Source: Chloroflexota bacterium (GTDB lineage Bacteria > Chloroflexota > Anaerolineae > Aggregatilineales > Phototrophicaceae). From it: a stretch of 35,788 bases of DNA. Position 1 is the stretch's first letter, and each line of letters starts with the position of its first letter. Positions 1 to 9,074 of this stretch are shown here, piece after piece. Both the position numbers and the translations under genes were made by a program. The notes under the pieces are model-generated. The model saw only the letters and a list, made by a program, of their open reading frames with translations, was not told where the DNA came from and ran no database searches. Where the stretch lies: assembly GCA_026706395.1 (NCBI GenBank), contig JAPOYU010000099.1, forward strand, positions 9,177 to 44,964. The letters are read 5' to 3'.

Positions 1-1598
1 TGGCCGGCATGACCGGCACCGCCCTCACCGAAGCCGAAGAGTTCGAGAAGACCTATGAACTGGACGTCGTGCCCATCCCGACTCACCAGCCCGTCGTCCG
101 CGACGACCAGAACGACCTCATCTACGTCAACGAAACGGCGAAATGGAAGGCCATCGTTCAGACGATTCAAAAGCGCAACCAACAGAATCAACCGATCCTG
201 GTCGGCACCGTCGCCGTCGAGACATCGGAGCGCCTCAGCAATTATCTCAAGAAAGGCGGCATCAAGCACGAAGTGCTCAACGCCAAACAGCACGAAAAAG
301 AAGCCGAGATCATCACCCAGGCCGGGCGTCCCGGCGCCGTCACTATCGCCACCAACATGGCCGGCCGCGGCGTCGATATTTTGCTCGGCGGCAACCCGGA
401 AGGCTTGGCGCGCGCCACGCTGCGCCGGGCTGGCACTGACCTCACCGCCGCCACCAGCGCCCAATGGCAAAATGCCCTGGCCGATGCCGAAAAACTAGTC
501 GAGCGCGATCGCCAGGTCGTGCTCAATGCCGGCGGCCTCTTCGTACTCGGCACCGAGCGCCACGAAGCCCGCCGCATCGATAACCAGTTGCGCGGACGGT
601 CCGGACGCCAAGGCGACCCCGGCGAGTCCCGCTTCTATCTCAGCCTCGACGATGACCTGATGCGCCGCTTCGCCAATGATAATGTCAAGCGCTTGATGAA
701 AACCGCTGGCTTCCCCGAAGATGAAGCCATCGAGCACGGCATGATCAGCAAATCCATCGAACAAGCCCAAATCCGCGTCGAAGGGCATAACTTCGATATC
801 CGCAAGCGCGTCGTCGAATACGATGACGTCGTCAACCGACAGCGTGAAATCATCTACGGCCAGCGGCTCGACTGGCTGTCGAAAGACGCCGACGGACTTC
901 ATAGCGACTACCTGGCGATGATCCAGGACCAAATCGCGCTGGCGGTCGAAGATATCTTCGCCGCTGACTCACAGGGCGATCACCTTGACGCCGGCGCGAT
1001 GTATCAACAACTCGCCAGCACAGGCTTACCCCTGCCGGAGGATGTCACCGCAGAAAACATTGACGACTTTGAGCAAGAAGACCTGACCGAAGCCATCGGC
1101 GCGCACACTGCCGGATTGTTCAAAGCCAAGCGCGCCCTGCTCGAAGAAGCGCGCGAGGGTTTGATGGAGATCGCCGAACGCCAAACGGTCATCCGCGCCC
1201 TCGATCACTTCTGGCAGCGCCATCTGACCGATCTTGACATCCTCCGCGAAGGCATCGGCTTGCAAGCCATCGCCCAGAAAGACCCGCTAGTCGAGTACCA
1301 GCGTCAGGGCTTCCAGATGTTCCGCGTGGTGGAAGATACCTACCGCCAGTTCGCCTCGCGCACCATCTTCCAGGTCCAGCCGGCTGTCGTGCAGACGCCT
1401 CAGCGCCATCGCCAAATGCGCGAATATCGGCCGGAGCTGACCATGGGCGGCGGCGATCGCCCGGTCCAGCAGACCGTGCGCCGGAACAATCAGCGCCCCG
1501 GCCGCAACAAACCATGCTGGTGCGGCAGCGGCAAAAAATACAAGCACTGTCACATGCGCGAAGATCAACTCTCCGGCAAGTTCCAGCAGGCCGGCTAG
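1..1598 (+). CDS. secA: Preprotein translocase ATPase SecA, C-terminal part (5' truncated by window edge)
   Basis: SecA is the cytoplasmic ATPase that pushes unfolded preproteins through the SecYEG channel. The frame is open to the left edge and starts inside the conserved LAGMTGTA segment of the first motor domain, so the N-terminal part lies outside the window. About 530 residues are visible. They include the second-motor helicase motifs TNMAGRGVDILLGG and QLRGRSGRQGDPGESRFYLS, then the helical wing and scaffold region (VEGHNFDIRKRVVEYDDV, ALDHFWQRHLTDLDILREGIGLQ). The protein ends in a zinc-binding SecB/ribosome-binding tail with the CWCGSGKKYKHCH pattern (SEC-C motif). The next gene starts 9 nt after the stop, so the two may be co-transcribed. 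Identification is certain. Confidence 0.97.
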   Translation, partial: AGMTGTALTEAEEFEKTYELDVVPIPTHQPVVRDDQNDLIYVNETAKWKAIVQTIQKRNQQNQPILVGTVAVETSERLSNYLKKGGIKHEVLNAKQHEKEAEIITQAGRPGAVTIATNMAGRGVDILLGGNPEGLARATLRRAGTDLTAATSAQWQNALADAEKLVERDRQVVLNAGGLFVLGTERHEARRIDNQLRGRSGRQGDPGESRFYLSLDDDLMRRFANDNVKRLMKTAGFPEDEAIEHGMISKSIEQAQIRVEGHNFDIRKRVVEYDDVVNRQREIIYGQRLDWLSKDADGLHSDYLAMIQDQIALAVEDIFAADSQGDHLDAGAMYQQLASTGLPLPEDVTAENIDDFEQEDLTEAIGAHTAGLFKAKRALLEEAREGLMEIAERQTVIRALDHFWQRHLTDLDILREGIGLQAIAQKDPLVEYQRQGFQMFRVVEDTYRQFASRTIFQVQPAVVQTPQRHRQMREYRPELTMGGGDRPVQQTVRRNNQRPGRNKPCWCGSGKKYKHCHMREDQLSGKFQQAG

Positions 1599-1607
1599 CG
1601 CGCTTTA

Positions 1608-2480
1608 ATGTTCCGAATCGGCGACATAGAAGTCTATCTCTTCAACGACGCCACCACCTATATGGACCCGGGCGGCGTTTTCGGCTTGGTGCCGCGAGTG
1701 CTTTGGTCGCGCTATTACAGCACCGACGATCGCCACCTGATCAAGTCCGCCAACCACAATCTGCTCGTCCGCGCCGCCGGCCGGAACATCATCGTCGATA
1801 CCGGCTTCGGCAATTGCCTGAGCGAAACGCAGCGCGCCCGCCGCAATGTCACGCACCACGATGGCACACATGCGGGCTTGGCCGCCCTCGGTATTTCATC
1901 GGCCGATATTGACATCGTCATCGACACTCACCTGCACGACGATCACTGCAGCGGCAACTTCCGCCTGAACGCTGACGGCCTCCGCCAGCCCGCTTTCCCG
2001 AAGGCTACATATTTGGTACAGCGCCGCGAATACGAAGACGCTGCCAGCCCCAACGAGCGCACGCGCGCCACCTACCTGCCCGACAACTACGTCCCGCTCT
2101 TCGACTCCGGGCAATTGCAGCTGCTTGACGGCGACAGCGACATCGTCCCCGGCGTCACAGTGGTCGTCACCCCCGGTCACACTCCGGCGCATATGAGCGT
2201 CCGCATCGAAAGCGCCGGGCAGCATGCCGCTTTCCTCTGCGACCTGGCTTCAATGGCGATCCACTTCGAGCGTCTCGCCTGGATGACCGCCTACGATGTC
2301 GAGCCGCTTATCACGCTGGAGACGAAGCGGGAATGGCAGCGGTGGGCGCTGCAGACGGGCGCCACCCTCTTCTTCCCCCACGACATCGCCAGGCCAGCCG
2401 GCCGCCTCACGCTAGACGACCGCGATCGCCCCAAGCTGCAGCCCGTGGAATTCGCCTACGACAATCCTATGGATGTCTAG
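1608..2480 (+). CDS. MBL-fold metallo-hydrolase, lactonase-like
   Basis: A 290-residue metallo-beta-lactamase-fold hydrolase. The metal-binding signature THLHDDHCSG (HxHxDH) is at about residues 106-115. It is followed by TPGHTPAHMSV, which supplies another metal His, and a late FFPHD that fits the last ligand position. Together with DTGFGN these fit a dinuclear zinc centre. The closest families by pattern are N-acyl-homoserine-lactonase-like and related cytosolic hydrolases. The substrate cannot be told from sequence, and quorum quenching should not be assumed. There is no signal peptide. The ATG follows the secA stop by 9 nt without a clear Shine-Dalgarno, suggesting read-through or coupled translation from secA. 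Confidence 0.85.
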   Translation: MFRIGDIEVYLFNDATTYMDPGGVFGLVPRVLWSRYYSTDDRHLIKSANHNLLVRAAGRNIIVDTGFGNCLSETQRARRNVTHHDGTHAGLAALGISSADIDIVIDTHLHDDHCSGNFRLNADGLRQPAFPKATYLVQRREYEDAASPNERTRATYLPDNYVPLFDSGQLQLLDGDSDIVPGVTVVVTPGHTPAHMSVRIESAGQHAAFLCDLASMAIHFERLAWMTAYDVEPLITLETKREWQRWALQTGATLFFPHDIARPAGRLTLDDRDRPKLQPVEFAYDNPMDV

Positions 2481-2502
2481 ACTTGGGGTTTCTTTAGAGA
2501 TT

Positions 2503-2536
2503 TTCTCTGTGCTCTCTGCGCCTCTGTGGTGAATTT
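2503..2536 (+). repeat. Dispersed CTCTGTG-type heptad repeat, copy 1
   Basis: This short intergenic element is built from degenerate 7-mers (ctctgtg, ctctgcg, cctctgtgg) and ends in gtggtgaa. It lies between the convergent ends of the MBL-hydrolase and mutM. The same pattern recurs at about 9956, 20743, 31201, 34472 and 35770, with a looser version at 20630. Function unknown. Confidence 0.6.
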
Positions 2537-2538
2537 CC

Positions 2539-3363
2539 CTAATCCCGCGCCGGCTGACAGTCGGGGCAAAAATGCGTCCCCCGCTGGGCCAAGCGAATCT
2601 TGTTGATCGTCGTCCCACATTGTCGGCAGGGCAAGCCCGTACGCCCATAAACGAAGAAGTGATCCTGCGACTCGCCCTTCTGCCCGTCCGCCTTGCGATA
2701 CCAGTTGATGCTTGCGCCCTCGTGTTCAATGCCGGCGATAAGCGCAGCGCGTATCGTCTCATGCAGCCGCTCTGTCTCTTCATCTGACAGCTTGTCAACT
2801 CCGGTGGCGGGATGTATGCCAGCGCGGAACAGCGCCTCGTCGGCATAGATGTTGCCGATGCCGGCTACCAGCTCCTGATCCAGCAGCAGCGCCTTGATCG
2901 CCCGCTTGCGCCGATACATACTCGCGCGAAAATGCTCCAGCGTAAAGTCATCGCTCAGCGGCTCCGGTCCCAGGTGCGCCAGCAGCCCCGCCACATCATC
3001 CGTCAGGTACACGCGCCCAAACTTTCGCAGGTCGGAAAAGCGCAACTGCTGGCCATTGTCCAAGTCCAAACGCACATGCACCCAGCGGTCCGCCTCATGC
3101 TCCACCCCCGCCTCAGCGACATACAAGCGTCCCGACATCTTGAGGTGAATCACCAGCGTATCGTGATCCAGTTCGACGAGGATGTATTTGCCTCGCCGCC
3201 TGATACGCTCTACCGTCTGGCCTGCGATCCGCGCCGCGAATTCTTGCAGGCTCGGCGAATGAATCGTCGGCGCCCAGTCCTGCCACATCGACAAGATTCG
3301 TCGACCAATCAACGGCTCGCGCAGACCCCTGACGACTGTCTCAACTTCTGGTAATTCGGGCAT
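2539..3363 (-). CDS. mutM: Formamidopyrimidine-DNA glycosylase (Fpg/MutM)
   Basis: This base-excision repair enzyme removes 8-oxoguanine and formamidopyrimidines and nicks the abasic site by beta/delta elimination. The start is set by chemistry. The catalytic nucleophile is the N-terminal proline exposed after Met removal, so the protein must begin MPELPEVE, with start codon 3363-3361. An in-frame Met 8 codons upstream is not the true start. Also visible are the catalytic Glu next to the proline, the conserved RRGKYI lysine loop, the ELVAGIGNIYADEALF helix-two-turn-helix region, and a C-terminal zinc finger (CRQC...CPDC). Its 274 residues are typical for the family. It is divergent from dnaE across a 139-nt gap and convergent with the MBL-hydrolase. 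Confidence 0.97.
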   Translation of the reverse strand: MPELPEVETVVRGLREPLIGRRILSMWQDWAPTIHSPSLQEFAARIAGQTVERIRRRGKYILVELDHDTLVIHLKMSGRLYVAEAGVEHEADRWVHVRLDLDNGQQLRFSDLRKFGRVYLTDDVAGLLAHLGPEPLSDDFTLEHFRASMYRRKRAIKALLLDQELVAGIGNIYADEALFRAGIHPATGVDKLSDEETERLHETIRAALIAGIEHEGASINWYRKADGQKGESQDHFFVYGRTGLPCRQCGTTINKIRLAQRGTHFCPDCQPARD

Positions 3364-3437
3364 ATTCGCTCGCGTTGAACCTGCCAAATCGCAATCGCAA
3401 AACGGTGTGAATGAGGCGAAACATTTGACTCGCCGAG

Positions 3438-3446
3438 TGCTATAAT
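3438..3446 (+). promoter_or_regulatory. Extended -10 promoter for dnaE
   Basis: TGCTATAAT is a perfect extended -10 element 57 nt upstream of the dnaE ATG, in the mutM-dnaE divergent gap. No good -35 lies at 17 nt. A TTGACT is only 10 nt upstream and was not used. Extended -10 promoters can work without a -35. Predicted transcription start is near 3453. Confidence 0.5.
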
Positions 3447-3502
3447 ACGCCTATCCTTCACTGAATGACAGCCGAATCGATCGTCACACGGAATCGGACA
3501 TC

Positions 3503-6500
3503 ATGACCAGCGACTTCGTCCACCTTCACGTCCATAGCGAATTCTCCCTGCTCGATGGCCAAAGCCGCATCAAAGACCTGGTTGCGCGCGCCAAAGAGCT
3601 CGAAATGCCGGCCTTGGGCATCACCGATCACGGTGTCATGTTCGGCGTCCTGGATTTCTACCAAGCCTGCACAGACGCCGGCATTAGACCGGTCATCGGC
3701 ATGGAAGGCTACCTGGCGCGCCGCCGCATGACCGACCGCGACCCCCACCTGGACCGCAGCCCCTACCATATGCTGCTCCTTGCCAAAGACACTACTGGCT
3801 ACCAGAACCTGCTCAAAATCGCCTCGGCGGCGCAGCTCGAGGGCTACTACTATCGCCCGCGCATCGACAAGGAATTCATGGCCGCTCATGCTGACGGCAT
3901 CATCGCCACCAGTGGCTGCCTCGCTGCCGAGATCCCGCGTATGGTTGCCAATGGCGATGACCGGAACGCGCGTGATCTAATCGGCTGGTATCATGACGTC
4001 TTCGGCGCGGATAACTTCTACCTCGAGTTGCAAGCCCGCGATATTCCGGCGCTGGACAGCCTCAACCGCTGGCTCTGCGAGTATCGCCGGGGCGGGCACA
4101 GTCCGGTCCAATTGCTCGCCACCAACGATGTCCACTACGTCCGCCGCGACGATGCCGACGCGCACGACACGCTGCTCTGCATTCAAACCAGCGCCCTGAA
4201 ATCCGATCCCGACCGCATGCGCATGGAGCCCTTCAACAGCTACTACCTCAAGTCCGCTGAAGAAATGCGCGCCGCCTTCGCCGCCATTCCAGAGGACTTG
4301 CGGAGCGAAGCCTTCGCCAATTCACTGAAAATCGCCGAGATGACAGACCTCGATCTCGCGCCCACCGGTTATCACCTGCCTGCCTTCCCCGCCCCCGCCG
4401 GCTTCGATCAGCACAGCTACCTGCGCCATCTGATTCACATCGGCATGGAATGGCGCTACGGCGCGGACTGGCAGCGGGATGGCGTCTTCGTCGAACGCAT
4501 TGATCGCGAGCTCAACATCATCCACAGCATGGGCTTCGATACCTATTTCCTTATCGTCTGGGACCTTTGCGAATTCGCCCGTGCCGCCGATATCTGGTGG
4601 AATGTCCGCGGCTCCGGCGCGGCCAGCCTGGTTGCCTACTGCCTCGGCATCACCAACATCGACCCGATCCAGAACGGCTTGCTCTTCGAGCGCTTCCTCA
4701 ATCCCGGTCGCGTCAGCATGCCCGATATCGACCTCGACTATCCCGATGACCGCCGCGGCGAGATGATCGCCTATGCCGCCATGAAATATGGCGAAGACAA
4801 AGTCGCCGCCATCATCACCTTCGGCACCATGGGCGCGAAAGCAGCCGTCCGCGATGTCGGCCGCGCCCTCGATGTCGATCTCGGCAAGATCAACCGCGCC
4901 GCCGCGCTCATCCCGGGTGAAGCACGCCAAAAGAAAATCCGCGAATACGTCGAGGCCAGCCCGGAACTGAGCGCGATGGTCGATGGCGATCTTGAGCTGC
5001 GGCAAGTCATCGACACCGCCATCGAATTACAAGGTATGACGCGCCACGCCTCGACCCATGCGGCTGGTGTTATCGTCGCCGACCGCCCCTTGGTTGAGCT
5101 GGTGCCGCTGCATCGCATCACCGGCAAGGATCCCTCCGGCGGCGCGCTCAAAGCGGTCACCCAGTTTCCCATGGAAACCGCCGAAGCTATCGGTCTGCTT
5201 AAAGTTGACTTCCTCGGCCTGTCGACCCTCACCATCATGCGCAAGGCTTGCGAACTGATCGAACGCCACCGCGGCATCCATTATAACTTTGACACCTTGC
5301 CCTATCGGCACGATTCCGCCAGCGACGAACAGCGCGCTATGCTCGATGACGCCTTCGAAATGATGGGGCGGGGCGATACCATCGGCGTCTTCCAGGTCGA
5401 ATCCGGCGGCATGAGGCAGATGCTGCGCCAGATGCGGCCGCGCGTCTTCGAGAATATCGTCGCCGGCATCTCCTTATTTCGCCCCGGTCCCATGGAATTC
5501 ATCCCGCAATACTGCCGCCGCATGCACGGCGAAGAAGAAATCACAACGCTGCATCCCAAGCTTGATCCTATTCTGGCCGAAACCTACGGCATCTGCGTCT
5601 ATCAAGAACAGATTATGGAGATCGCCGGCACGCTCTTTGGCTACGAGCTTGGCGAAGCCGATCTCATGCGCAAGGCTGTCTCAAAGAAACTGCCGTCGGA
5701 ACTCAACAAACATCGGGCAATCTTCTTGGAGCGCGGTCCCCAAAACGGGATCGACAGAGATACAGCTGAAGAAATATTTGACATGATCGAGTTCTTCGCC
5801 AATTACGGCTTCAACAAAGCCCACGCCGCTGATTACGCCGTCATCACCGTGCAAACCGCCTACCTGAAATGCCATTATCCCGAAGAATACATGACCGCTC
5901 TCCTAAGCGTGCAACGCGACGATCTCGGCAAGGTTTCGACCTTCCTGGAAGAATGCCGCCGCCTCCAGATCGAAATCTTGCCGCCCGATGTCAACCACAG
6001 CCAACTTGACTTCGACATCGAGACGCAGCCCGATGGCTCGCGCGGAATCCGCTTCGGCCTCGGCGCGGTCAAGAACGCCGGCGCCCGCGCTCTGGAAGAA
6101 CTGGTCGAGCAGCGCGGCGAGGCGCCTTTCGCCGGTCTCGTCGACTTCTGCCAGCGCGTCGACATGCGCAGCCTCGGCAAACGCTCGCTCGAAAGCCTGA
6201 TCAAAGTCGGCGCCATGGACCACTTCGGTACGCGTGCCGCCCTTATGGCCGCGCTGGATGGCATCGCCAGCTACAGCAGCCATTATCACCACGACCAGGA
6301 AGTGGGACAGATGGTCATGTTTGGCGAAAGCAGTTCCAGCGATGACGCCCTGCTCAAGAACCTGAAACAGATCGAAGAATACAGCCCGCGCGAACTGCTA
6401 AAATGGGAAAAGGAATTGCTCGGCCTTTACCTCACCGGCCGCCCGGTCGACCGCTATCGTCAGTTCTTCGCCAGCTGGAACTTGCAGGCCATTATCGAAC

Positions 6501-7363
6501 TCAAAAACCCTGCCACGGCGAAACCCGAGACGGTCCGCGTCGCCGGGGAAATCACGAGCCTCCGCAAGCTCACCACCGGCCGCGGCGACTTGATGGCCGT
6601 GCTCGGCTTGGAAGACTGGCATGACAGCGCCGACACCATCGAAGTCGTCCTCTTCCCGCGTACCTACGACCAAGTGACAGCCAAGCTGGCCGAGCGATCA
6701 TCCACAACCGATCGCGACCAGGATTTGGTCGAAGGCGAAATCGTCATGGTTACGGGCCGGTATGATGAAAGCCGCGGCGACCCGCAGATCATCGCCTCTG
6801 ACGTCACGATCGATTTCCAGTCCGCCTCCTCCGCCGATCTGCCGCCCGCAACGCAAGCTGAGGACGAGCCGGCCTGGGCGCTCGCGGACGACGCCGCGAA
6901 TACCGAAGACACGACACTCTTTCAGGAGCCGCCTGACTTGCCGGCGCCGGACCTACAGGCGGCCGCTTTTGTCGATCCCGGTACAGACTTCGAGACGTCG
7001 GCAGCAGCCGACGAAGTCGAAACCGAGCCGGAAGACGAGGATGAACCCGAGTGGGTCAACGGCGATGGTAAATTGACCATGCCCGACGAAGCGGCGCCCA
7101 GTCAACGCCCGCCGCGAGGCATCGCTGTCATCCTGGAGACGGGCGACGATCCCGAAAAGGACCGGCGCAAACTCGCCCGCATCCACAATGCCCTGATCAA
7201 ATATCCCGGCATCGACCAATTCAAAATTATTATCCGTCGTGGCGATATCTCTAAGTCGCTGACCTTTCCCGGCCAAACGACAGACATCTGCGATTCCCTC
7301 CGCGACGATCTGAAAAAGATCGTCGGGGGCGCTGAATATGTCATTGAAGACGAATTACAGTAA
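3503..7363 (+). CDS. dnaE: DNA polymerase III alpha subunit (DnaE) with acidic linker and C-terminal extension
   Basis: Replicative polymerase catalytic subunit. The N-terminal PHP domain starts at FVHLHVHSEFSLLDG (about residues 5-19). The polymerase active site carries the three aspartates: D408 and D410 in MPDIDLDYPDD, and D569 in LKVDFLG. KAHAADYAVITVQTAYLK marks the fingers region. An OB-fold lies at about 1005-1070 (VRVAGEITSLRKLTTGRGDLMAVLGLED). At 1286 residues it is longer than E. coli DnaE (about 1160). The excess is an acidic, Pro/Glu/Asp-rich linker (about 1110-1190) followed by a folded-looking C-terminal domain ending in KKIVGGAEYVIEDELQ. The gene stands alone, with a weak GGA-type ribosome site and an upstream extended -10. 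No separate proofreading subunit is in the window. Confidence 0.97.
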   Translation: MTSDFVHLHVHSEFSLLDGQSRIKDLVARAKELEMPALGITDHGVMFGVLDFYQACTDAGIRPVIGMEGYLARRRMTDRDPHLDRSPYHMLLLAKDTTGYQNLLKIASAAQLEGYYYRPRIDKEFMAAHADGIIATSGCLAAEIPRMVANGDDRNARDLIGWYHDVFGADNFYLELQARDIPALDSLNRWLCEYRRGGHSPVQLLATNDVHYVRRDDADAHDTLLCIQTSALKSDPDRMRMEPFNSYYLKSAEEMRAAFAAIPEDLRSEAFANSLKIAEMTDLDLAPTGYHLPAFPAPAGFDQHSYLRHLIHIGMEWRYGADWQRDGVFVERIDRELNIIHSMGFDTYFLIVWDLCEFARAADIWWNVRGSGAASLVAYCLGITNIDPIQNGLLFERFLNPGRVSMPDIDLDYPDDRRGEMIAYAAMKYGEDKVAAIITFGTMGAKAAVRDVGRALDVDLGKINRAAALIPGEARQKKIREYVEASPELSAMVDGDLELRQVIDTAIELQGMTRHASTHAAGVIVADRPLVELVPLHRITGKDPSGGALKAVTQFPMETAEAIGLLKVDFLGLSTLTIMRKACELIERHRGIHYNFDTLPYRHDSASDEQRAMLDDAFEMMGRGDTIGVFQVESGGMRQMLRQMRPRVFENIVAGISLFRPGPMEFIPQYCRRMHGEEEITTLHPKLDPILAETYGICVYQEQIMEIAGTLFGYELGEADLMRKAVSKKLPSELNKHRAIFLERGPQNGIDRDTAEEIFDMIEFFANYGFNKAHAADYAVITVQTAYLKCHYPEEYMTALLSVQRDDLGKVSTFLEECRRLQIEILPPDVNHSQLDFDIETQPDGSRGIRFGLGAVKNAGARALEELVEQRGEAPFAGLVDFCQRVDMRSLGKRSLESLIKVGAMDHFGTRAALMAALDGIASYSSHYHHDQEVGQMVMFGESSSSDDALLKNLKQIEEYSPRELLKWEKELLGLYLTGRPVDRYRQFFASWNLQAIIELKNPATAKPETVRVAGEITSLRKLTTGRGDLMAVLGLEDWHDSADTIEVVLFPRTYDQVTAKLAERSSTTDRDQDLVEGEIVMVTGRYDESRGDPQIIASDVTIDFQSASSADLPPATQAEDEPAWALADDAANTEDTTLFQEPPDLPAPDLQAAAFVDPGTDFETSAAADEVETEPEDEDEPEWVNGDGKLTMPDEAAPSQRPPRGIAVILETGDDPEKDRRKLARIHNALIKYPGIDQFKIIIRRGDISKSLTFPGQTTDICDSLRDDLKKIVGGAEYVIEDELQ

Positions 7364-7463
7364 CGTCATTGCCTCTGCAAACTGTCCTTACGAGCCGAAG
7401 ATCAAGAGGCGCGCAATCCACAAAGCCTGCTGACTACCTTCACACAGTCTTAAATCTTTCATA

Positions 7464-7493
7464 TTGGAAAGCCGCCGCCAGAAAGTTTAGAAT
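7464..7493 (+). promoter_or_regulatory. Sigma-70-type promoter for pfkA
   Basis: A TTGGAA -35 (7464-7469), 18-nt spacer and TAGAAT -10 (7488-7493) lie in the dnaE-pfkA gap. Predicted start is near 7500, giving a 5' leader of about 70 nt. The match is good but untested. Confidence 0.5.
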
Positions 7494-7568
7494 ACTTAGA
7501 TGATATGCAGCTGTGACCTGCGCCATCCGCGGGTTGCGGCGCGACTTGGTCAACTGGAGCCAGCCGCG

Positions 7569-8534
7569 ATGAAACGTATCGCCGTGATGACAAGCGGTGG
7601 CGACGCGCCCGGCATGAACGCCGCGGTACGCGCGGTCGTGCGCGCCGCGCTGGATCACGATGTCGAAGTCTTCGGCATCCGCCAGGCATACCAAGGTCTT
7701 CTCGCCGGTGACATCGCGCCGCTCAGCAGTCGCGAAGTCAGCGGCATCCTCCAACGCGGCGGCACCGTCTTGCAGACCGCCCGTAACGAGGAATTCAAGA
7801 CCCCGCAAGGTCAGCGCAAAGGCCGACGCCGGCTAAACGAAAACGGCATTGAAGGCGTCATCGTCATCGGCGGCGACGGCAGCCTTCGCGGCGCGCTCGC
7901 CCTGCATCGCATGGGCCTGCCGGTCATCGGCATCCCCGCCAGCATCGACAACGATATCTGGGGCACCGATACCAGCATCGGCGTCGATACCGCGCTCAAC
8001 ACCATCCTGGATGCTGTCGACCGTCTGCGCGACACCGCGACCTCGCACAATCGCGCTTTCGTCGTCGAAGTGATGGGGCGCGACTGCGGCTATCTCGCTG
8101 TCATGGCGGGCATACTCGGCGGCGCTGAAATCGTCGTCACGCCGGAAAACGGCGTCACCATGAATGAAATCGCCGTCGCTCTCGAAGGTGCCTACATCCG
8201 CGGCAAATCGCACGCCATCGCCGTTCTGGCTGAGGGCGCGCCATACCAGGGACCGGAGCTGGCGCATTTCTTGGAGCAGAAGCATATCGGCTTCGAAATC
8301 CGCCTGACCATCCTCGGGCATACCCAGCGCGGCGGCAGCCCAACCGCCTTCGATCGGTTGCTGGCGACACGCATGGGGGTCTACGCGGTGGAGCTGCTGC
8401 TGGGTGGCGAAACCGGTATGATGGTCGCTCGTATCGGCCGTGAACAGGCGCCTGTGCCCCTGGCCGAGAGCACCGCGCAGACGCGCCAAATCACACCGGA
8501 ATACTTTGACCTCGCCAGAATACTGTCGCGCTAG
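7569..8534 (+). CDS. pfkA: ATP-dependent 6-phosphofructokinase
   Basis: This glycolytic enzyme phosphorylates fructose-6-phosphate to fructose-1,6-bisphosphate. The frame is open upstream, but MKRIAVMTSGGDAPGMN is the canonical N-terminus, and a GGAG Shine-Dalgarno (7556-7559) sits 9 nt before this ATG. The protein has 321 residues and matches E. coli PfkA numbering. G11 is in the ATP loop, G104 in GGDGS, A124 precedes S125-I126-D127-N-D with catalytic D127, and VMGRDCGYLA follows. G104 and the small residue at 124 indicate ATP rather than pyrophosphate as phosphoryl donor (PPi enzymes have Asp and Lys there). It is convergent with ybaK. Confidence 0.95.
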   Translation: MKRIAVMTSGGDAPGMNAAVRAVVRAALDHDVEVFGIRQAYQGLLAGDIAPLSSREVSGILQRGGTVLQTARNEEFKTPQGQRKGRRRLNENGIEGVIVIGGDGSLRGALALHRMGLPVIGIPASIDNDIWGTDTSIGVDTALNTILDAVDRLRDTATSHNRAFVVEVMGRDCGYLAVMAGILGGAEIVVTPENGVTMNEIAVALEGAYIRGKSHAIAVLAEGAPYQGPELAHFLEQKHIGFEIRLTILGHTQRGGSPTAFDRLLATRMGVYAVELLLGGETGMMVARIGREQAPVPLAESTAQTRQITPEYFDLARILSR

Positions 8535-8550
8535 GCTTGTGATTCAAGCC
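8534..8550. terminator. Inverted repeat between convergent pfkA and ybaK
   Basis: GGCTTG, loop TGATT, CAAGCC forms a 6-bp perfect stem that overlaps both stop codons of the convergent genes. There is no following T-run, so this is only a possible bidirectional terminator. Confidence 0.3.
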
Positions 8551-9035
8551 GGCTTCCTGTCTGCAACATCAATGATTTCGCAGCCCAGCAGGTCGATCAG
8601 AGCGGCGCTTTCCAGGCGCACTTGCATGCCGCGCTGCCCCGCGCTGACCACGATATGCGCGACCGCAAGCCCCCGTTTATCGAGGTAAACATCCCAGCCC
8701 TTCTGCATCAGAGCCAGCGGGCTGATCCCGCCCACTTGCAGGCCGGTCAGTTTCTCGGCGCGGGCATACGGCGCCAGCGCCACTTTCTTTTCGTCCAGAG
8801 CCTTGGCCAGCCGCTTCAGATTCAAGCTGCGCTCGCAGGGCAACAGCACAAGTATCGGCTTCTTGCGCGACGGACATTCCACCACCAGCGTCTTGAACAC
8901 CTCCTCCGCCGGCAGTCCTACCGCCGCCGCCACCTGCGCGGCATCGCGAATCTGCGGCTCGTAATGATACGTCTCGTACGGTATCGACCGGGCTTCAAGC
9001 AGCCGCATGGAATTGAGCTTTTTCGCCTTTGGCAT
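8544..9035 (-). CDS. ybaK: Cys-tRNA(Pro)/Cys-tRNA(Cys) deacylase YbaK
   Basis: This trans-editing protein hydrolyses Cys-tRNA(Pro) formed by mischarging of prolyl-tRNA synthetase. Its 163 residues are typical of the stand-alone family. Visible features are the invariant lysine in EEVFKTLVV (K48), the KRLAKALDEKKVALAP segment and the GGISPL loop that is highly conserved in YbaK. The start MPKAKKLNSMRLLE fits the family. It is convergent with pfkA and lies 40 nt downstream of the SDR gene on the same strand, so co-transcription is possible though the functions are unrelated. Confidence 0.93.
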   Translation of the reverse strand: MPKAKKLNSMRLLEARSIPYETYHYEPQIRDAAQVAAAVGLPAEEVFKTLVVECPSRKKPILVLLPCERSLNLKRLAKALDEKKVALAPYARAEKLTGLQVGGISPLALMQKGWDVYLDKRGLAVAHIVVSAGQRGMQVRLESAALIDLLGCEIIDVADRKPA

Positions 9036-9074
9036 GGTTGACCATCCTACCTGCGCGACGATTCGATCTGTCGG

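Noticed and set aside
3425..3446. TTGACT plus TATAAT as a standard promoter for dnaE
   Set aside because: The spacer is only 10 nt, far too short for sigma-70. The extended -10 alone is the better reading.
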